Below the pieces are notes generated by a model. The model was not told where the DNA came from. It saw only the letters and a list, made by a program, of their open reading frames with translations, and ran no database searches. Position numbers and translations under genes: made by a program. A stretch of DNA of 25,463 bases from positions 1 to 25,463 of the forward strand of contig JAEWNY010000043.1 in assembly GCA_023461075.1 (NCBI GenBank), written 5' to 3'. Positions 22,001-25,463 of this stretch are shown one piece after another (positions within the stretch are counted from its first letter, which is position 1; each line of letters begins with the position of its first letter). Source of the DNA: Pseudomonadota bacterium. GTDB lineage: Bacteria; Pseudomonadota; Gammaproteobacteria; Xanthomonadales; Xanthomonadaceae.

Positions 22001-23146
22001 GTGGACATCGGACACTTCCTCAAGCTAATGACGGAGAAGCACGGGTCGGACATGTTCCTGTCCACCGGTGCGCCCATCCACATCAAGGTGGAGGGCAAAT
22101 TGTACCCGCTCGGGACCACCAGCCTCCCACCGGGCCTGGTCGAACGCATCGCCTACTCGCTCATGGACCGGGAGCAGATCGAGGCCTTCGAGCGGGACAT
22201 GGAGCTGAACATGGCCATGGCGATCCACGATGCCGGCCGCTTCCGCGTCAATGTGTTCAGGCAGCGGGGTGAGGTGGGCATGGTGATCCGCGCGATCCGC
22301 ACCGACATCCCCAGCATCGAGGACCTGCACCTGCCGCCCGTGTTGCGAGACGTCATCACCTCCCCCCGTGGGTTGGTGCTGGTGGTAGGCTCGACCGGCT
22401 CCGGCAAGTCGCCCACGCTGGCCTCGATGATCGATCACCGCAACAGCAACATGACCGGCCACATCCTCACCATCGAGGATCCGATCGAGTTCCTGCATCG
22501 CCACAAGCGCTCGCTGGTCAACCAGCGCGAGGTGGGCATCGACACCCACAGCTTCGCCGAGGCTCTGAAGAACGCGATGCGCGAGGCGCCCGACGTCATC
22601 CTCATCGGCGAAATCCTCGACGCCGCCACGATGGAGGCCGCGATCACCTTCTCCGAGACCGGCCACCTCTGCCTCGCCACGTTGCACTCCAACAACGCCG
22701 ACCAGGCACTCGAACGCATCCTCAACTTCTTCCCCGAGGCCGCGCACAAGAACGTGCTGATGAACCTGTCGCTCAATCTCAACGCGGTGATTTCGCAGCG
22801 TCTGGTCAAGGGTGTCGATGGCAAGCGCCTGCCGGCGGTCGAGATCCTGCTCAACACGCCGCACATCCGCGACCTGATGCGCCGCGGCGAAGTGCACAAG
22901 ATCAAGCCGGCGATGGAGGAGTCGCTGTCCGAGCAGATGCAGACCTTCGACCAGGCCCTGTTCGACATGCAGAAGCAGGGCAAGATCGGGATGGAGGAAG
23001 CGCTGCGCGCCGCGGATTCACGCGAAGGTCTTGCCCTCAAGTTCCGCTTGTCCGAAGGCAGCCCCGGCGAGCACGATGCCTATGCGGATGTCTTCACCAG
23101 CAAGGCACCGGGCATCTCGCAAGGCTTCGACGACACCAACTTCTGA
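22001..23146 (+). CDS. PilT/PilU-family type IV pilus retraction ATPase (paralogue)
   Basis: This is a 381-residue secretion ATPase of the PilT/PilU family, which forms hexamers at the base of type IV pili and powers retraction. It shows the N-terminal PAS-like domain (GSDMFLSTGAPIHIKVEGK), RFRVNVFRQRG, Walker A region GSTGSGKS (130-137), Asp box TILTIEDPIEF-like HILTIEDPIEF (154-164), Walker B region DVILIGEILD (198-207) and His box HLCLATLHSNNADQ (222-235). Two residues depart from the usual pattern: Pro138 after GKS, where Thr is normal, and Leu206 where GEIRD has Arg. The start is taken as GTG at 22001; an in-frame TTG at 21986 is possible. It stands alone, away from other pil genes, and is probably a third homologue beside pilT and pilU elsewhere. 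Confidence 0.88.
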   Translation: MDIGHFLKLMTEKHGSDMFLSTGAPIHIKVEGKLYPLGTTSLPPGLVERIAYSLMDREQIEAFERDMELNMAMAIHDAGRFRVNVFRQRGEVGMVIRAIRTDIPSIEDLHLPPVLRDVITSPRGLVLVVGSTGSGKSPTLASMIDHRNSNMTGHILTIEDPIEFLHRHKRSLVNQREVGIDTHSFAEALKNAMREAPDVILIGEILDAATMEAAITFSETGHLCLATLHSNNADQALERILNFFPEAAHKNVLMNLSLNLNAVISQRLVKGVDGKRLPAVEILLNTPHIRDLMRRGEVHKIKPAMEESLSEQMQTFDQALFDMQKQGKIGMEEALRAADSREGLALKFRLSEGSPGEHDAYADVFTSKAPGISQGFDDTNF

Positions 23147-23154
23147 CGTACCGG

Positions 23155-23174
23155 GATGCGGCTTCGGCCGCATC
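23155..23174. terminator. UUCG-tetraloop hairpin between convergent genes
   Basis: A perfect eight-base stem, GATGCGGC and GCCGCATC, closes a TTCG loop with the C-G closing pair that makes UUCG loops very stable. It lies in the 36-base gap between the pilus ATPase stop and the convergent maiA stop and reads nearly the same on both strands. There is no T-run, so it may act as a bidirectional terminator with help or protect mRNA ends. Confidence 0.6.
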
Positions 23175-23182
23175 GCAGGGCT

Positions 23183-23839
23183 TCAGGCTGCGTCGGGCTG
23201 GTTCTCGGGCCGCGCGGCATCGAACGCCGGCAGCGCGAGACAGTTCGCATCGATGCGCACCAGCGTCGGGTACGGCGACAGGTCAAGCCCGAAGCGCCGC
23301 GCGTTGTAGAGCTGCGGCACCAGGCAGCAATCGGCGATCGTCGGTGTCTCGCCGTGACAGAAAGCGCCGGTGCCGGGCGCATCGGCCAGCATCGCTTCCA
23401 TGGCGGCGAATCCTTCGCGCATCCAGTACAGCACCCATGCATCGATGGCCGGCTGCTCCAGCGCGTTCTCGCGCTTGAGGTACTGCAGCACGCGCAGGTT
23501 GTTCAGCGGGTGGATGTCGCAGGCGACCAGCATCGCCAGCGCCCGCACCCGCGCGCGACCACGCGCATCGGCAGGCAGCAGCGCCGGCTTCGGGAACACT
23601 TCGTCCACGTATTCGAGGATCGCCAGCGACTGGGTGATGCGGCGTTCGCCATCCACCAGCATCGGCACCAGTTCCTGCGGATTGAGCGCGCGATAGTCTT
23701 CGGCGTGCTGCTCGCCGCCGTCACGCACCAGGTGCACGGGGCGGGTTTCGTAGACCAGCCCCTTGAGATTGAGCCCGATGCGCACGCGATACGCCGCGCT
23801 GGATCGCCAGTAGGAATACAGCGTCAGCGCGTCGTTCAT
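23183..23839 (-). CDS. maiA: Maleylacetoacetate isomerase (zeta-class glutathione S-transferase)
   Basis: This enzyme isomerises maleylacetoacetate to fumarylacetoacetate with glutathione in tyrosine/homogentisate breakdown. The 218-residue protein has the zeta-class N-terminal signature SYWRSSAAYRVRIGLNLKG (residues 9-27), NPQELVPMLVDG with QSLAILEYVDE as the thioredoxin-like glutathione site, and the C-terminal helical domain with ACDIHPLNNLRVLQYL and ETPTIADCCLVPQLYNA. It lies ten bases after the fumarylacetoacetate hydrolase gene, the next enzyme of the same pathway, which supports the assignment over a generic GST. It ends nine bases from a UUCG hairpin. High GC and regular codon use suggest a core gene. 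Confidence 0.93.
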   Translation of the reverse strand: MNDALTLYSYWRSSAAYRVRIGLNLKGLVYETRPVHLVRDGGEQHAEDYRALNPQELVPMLVDGERRITQSLAILEYVDEVFPKPALLPADARGRARVRALAMLVACDIHPLNNLRVLQYLKRENALEQPAIDAWVLYWMREGFAAMEAMLADAPGTGAFCHGETPTIADCCLVPQLYNARRFGLDLSPYPTLVRIDANCLALPAFDAARPENQPDAA

Positions 23840-23849
23840 CGCGTGCTCC

Positions 23850-24839
23850 TCAGGGCGCGGACTGACGTTCGATCACCTGTTCGATGGCGCCGAAGATGCT
23901 GCGGCCATCGTGATCGAGCATCTCCACGCGCACGCTGTCGCCGAACGACATGAAGGGCGTGATCGGCTTGCCGGTTTCCAGCGTCTCGATGGTGCGGCGT
24001 TCGGCGAAGCACGATGCGCCGCGCGAAGTGTCCTCATTGGCGATGGTTCCGGAGCCGACGATGGTGCCGGCCGACAGCGGCCGCGTCTTCGCCGCATGCG
24101 CCACCAGCTGCGCGAAGCTGAACTGCATGTCCTCGCCCGCTTCCGGCGCACCGAACCACTCGCCATTGATGTGCGTCAGCAGCGGCAGGTGCAGCTTGTC
24201 GTCGCGCCAGTCGCCGCCCAGCTCATCCGGCGTCACGAACACCGGCGACAGCGCCGAACGCGGCTTCGACTGCAGGAAGCCAAAGCCCTTGGCCAACTCG
24301 CCCGGAATCAGGTTGCGCAGCGAGACATCGTTGACCAGCCCGACCAGCTGGATGTGCGATGACGCCTGCTCCGGCGTGACGGCCATCGGCACGTCATCGG
24401 TGACCACCACGATCTCCGCCTCGAGGTCGATGCCGTAAGCCTCATCGACCACCTTCACCGGATCGCGCGGACCGTAGAAGCCGGCACTCACCGCCTGGTA
24501 CATCAGCGGATCGACGTAGAAACTCTCCGGCACCTCGGCGCCACGCGCACGGCGCACGCGCTCGACGTGCGGCAGGTAGGCGCTTCCATCGACGAACTCA
24601 TAGGCGCGCGGCAACGGCGCGGCCAGCAGCTGCAGGTCGATGTCGAAGGCGCCTTCGGCCTGCCCCTCGTTGAGCTGCACATAAAGCGCGTTGAGACGCG
24701 GCGCGATGTTGCTCCAGTCTTCCAGCGCCTGCTGCAGGGTCGATGCGATGCCGGTGGCGCGCACGCCGCGCGCGAGGTCGCGGGAGACGACGATCAGCGT
24801 GCCGTCGCGGCCGCCTTCCTTCAGTGAGCCCAGCTTCAT
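23850..24839 (-). CDS. Fumarylacetoacetate hydrolase family protein
   Basis: This probably cleaves fumarylacetoacetate to fumarate and acetoacetate, the last step of tyrosine degradation. The 329-residue protein shows the FAH fold signature: EFVDGSAYLPHVERVRRARG near residue 80, DEAYGIDLEAEIVVVTDDVP near 136 with the acidic metal ligands, VGLVNDVSLRNLIPGELAKG near 165 and SAGTIVGSGTIANEDTSRG near 265. It resembles the short bacterial FAH-family form, not the longer eukaryotic-like enzyme of about 420 residues. The pairing with maiA, ten bases downstream, argues for the homogentisate pathway. Acetoacetate released here could feed the CoA-transferase at the other end of the window, but that is only a metabolic link. 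The start ATG at 24839 gives the usual N-terminus MKLGSL. Confidence 0.88.
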   Translation of the reverse strand: MKLGSLKEGGRDGTLIVVSRDLARGVRATGIASTLQQALEDWSNIAPRLNALYVQLNEGQAEGAFDIDLQLLAAPLPRAYEFVDGSAYLPHVERVRRARGAEVPESFYVDPLMYQAVSAGFYGPRDPVKVVDEAYGIDLEAEIVVVTDDVPMAVTPEQASSHIQLVGLVNDVSLRNLIPGELAKGFGFLQSKPRSALSPVFVTPDELGGDWRDDKLHLPLLTHINGEWFGAPEAGEDMQFSFAQLVAHAAKTRPLSAGTIVGSGTIANEDTSRGASCFAERRTIETLETGKPITPFMSFGDSVRVEMLDHDGRSIFGAIEQVIERQSAP

Positions 24840-24900
24840 CCGATGTCCGCCTGATGGGAAAACGCCATTCTCCCATACGCGCTTGAGCGTTCGCGAACGG

Positions 24901-25461
24901 TCAGACCTCGTCCTGGAAACCGCCGGCGCGATAGGTCAACACGAGAGTGTCGCGATGGCCGGTCACGCCTTCGTCTGCGGGCTGGATCGGCGTGGATTCG
25001 TGGATGACGCGCGGGTCGTCGAGCAGCATCAGGCTCCACGGCGCTTCCAGCGTGAAGCGCAGGCCGTTCGGTCCATCGGCTTCGAACACGCGCGTCTCGC
25101 CGCCCTTGATCCGGTGCCGCGCCAGCAGGAATACCGCGACGAAATCGACGCCATCGCGATGCGCGCCTTCCGGCGTCGGCCGGCCGATGCCATCACTGGT
25201 ATCGATGCGGAACTGGTGCGCCTCCACCGACCAGCGATGCGGGCCGCGCACCTGATCGCAGATGCCGGCGATCGAGGTGATGACGCGGTTCCACGCTGGC
25301 TGCGCGCGGGTGGCATCGAGCACCGGCGCGAACCAGCGCAGCATCCCACCGTGCAGCGCGTTGTAGTCCAGCGACTGCCAATGCGCACGATGCGGAACGT
25401 CTTCCAGCACCCCGCCTTCGCAGCGGTAGCTTGCGTGGCGACGATGCCGGTAACGCCCGCC
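24901..25461 (-). CDS. 2-oxoglutarate/Fe(II) dioxygenase family protein (partial, N-terminus off the window)
   Basis: The frame is open to the window edge and reads GGRYRHRRHASYRCEGGVLED before the PHRAHWQSLDYNALHGGM stretch, so the gene begins beyond 25461; an internal GTG at 25410 is unlikely to be the start. The pattern fits the 2OG-Fe_Oxy_2 type of small dioxygenase, some of which hydroxylate amino acids such as isoleucine. The iron ligands are visible as HRDGVDF (His and Asp) and VIHESTPI (distal His), with an Arg in LTYRAGG that may bind 2-oxoglutarate. It precedes the fah-maiA pair by 61 bases on the same strand and may share transcription. The substrate is unknown. Confidence 0.78.
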   Translation of the reverse strand, partial: GGRYRHRRHASYRCEGGVLEDVPHRAHWQSLDYNALHGGMLRWFAPVLDATRAQPAWNRVITSIAGICDQVRGPHRWSVEAHQFRIDTSDGIGRPTPEGAHRDGVDFVAVFLLARHRIKGGETRVFEADGPNGLRFTLEAPWSLMLLDDPRVIHESTPIQPADEGVTGHRDTLVLTYRAGGFQDEV

Positions 25462-25463
25462 AT

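Noticed and set aside
22025..22897. Minus-strand frame of 290 codons opposite the pilus ATPase
   Set aside because: Histidine/aspartate/glutamine-rich antisense translation without motifs, over a clear PilT/PilU-type gene.
23156..23953. Plus-strand frame of 265 codons opposite maiA and the start of the FAH gene
   Set aside because: Arginine-rich antisense shadow crossing two real genes and the UUCG hairpin.

Overview
The window reads as a chromosomal segment of a high-GC gammaproteobacterium of the Xanthomonadaceae/Lysobacteraceae type (Xanthomonas, Lysobacter, Luteimonas and relatives). The evidence is the gene content and order: rmlBACD plus xanB, divergent from etfB-etfA, with a variable lipopolysaccharide (LPS) locus starting just after etfA. 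In Xanthomonas, etfA is a known conserved border of the LPS cluster. The genus cannot be fixed from sequence reading alone.

Layout. (a) 1-5597, minus strand, high GC: a nucleotide-sugar operon rmlB-rmlA-rmlC-rmlD-xanB (dTDP-L-rhamnose; GDP-D-mannose), followed by the start of a CoA-transferase subunit A gene cut by the window edge. (b) 5598-5708: divergent promoter region. (c) 5709-7399, plus strand: etfB-etfA, electron transfer flavoprotein. (d) 7434-11449, plus strand, visibly lower GC: a polyprenyl-phosphate-sugar-synthase-like GT2 and three enzymes (RmlD-like reductase, CapE/FnlA-like dehydratase, WecB-like epimerase) expected to make a UDP-2-acetamido-2,6-dideoxy-L-hexose (L-QuiNAc or L-FucNAc type). 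(e) 11525-21892, minus strand, lower GC: wzm, wzt, a methyltransferase with a long coiled-coil tail, a tandem-domain GT2, a lipoprotein, a large polytopic membrane protein, a GT4 and a small EamA-type membrane protein. (f) 22001-23146, plus strand: a PilT/PilU-type ATPase. (g) 23183-25461, minus strand, high GC: a 2-oxoglutarate oxygenase (cut by the edge), fumarylacetoacetate hydrolase family protein and maleylacetoacetate isomerase.

How it works together (inference). Regions a, d and e look like an ABC-transporter-dependent O-antigen system. dTDP-Rha, GDP-Man and the UDP-L-amino sugar are made in the cytoplasm. The tandem GT2 and the GT4 build the chain. The methyltransferase probably caps it, and Wzm/Wzt exports it through recognition by the Wzt C-terminal carbohydrate-binding domain. 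The gene order wzm-wzt-methyltransferase/coiled-coil resembles the E. coli O8/O9a order with WbdD, but no kinase domain is seen here, so this may be a methyl-only terminator with its own ruler. A second layer, made of the GT2 with two C-terminal membrane segments, the EamA-like flippase candidate and the GT-C-like polytopic protein, could be a three-component periplasmic glycosylation system split over the two convergent gene blocks. No wzx, wzy, WecA/WbaP-type initiating transferase or ligase is seen inside the window.

No rRNA, tRNA, CRISPR array, insertion sequence or integrase was recognised. Family assignments are from motif reading and were not checked against any database.
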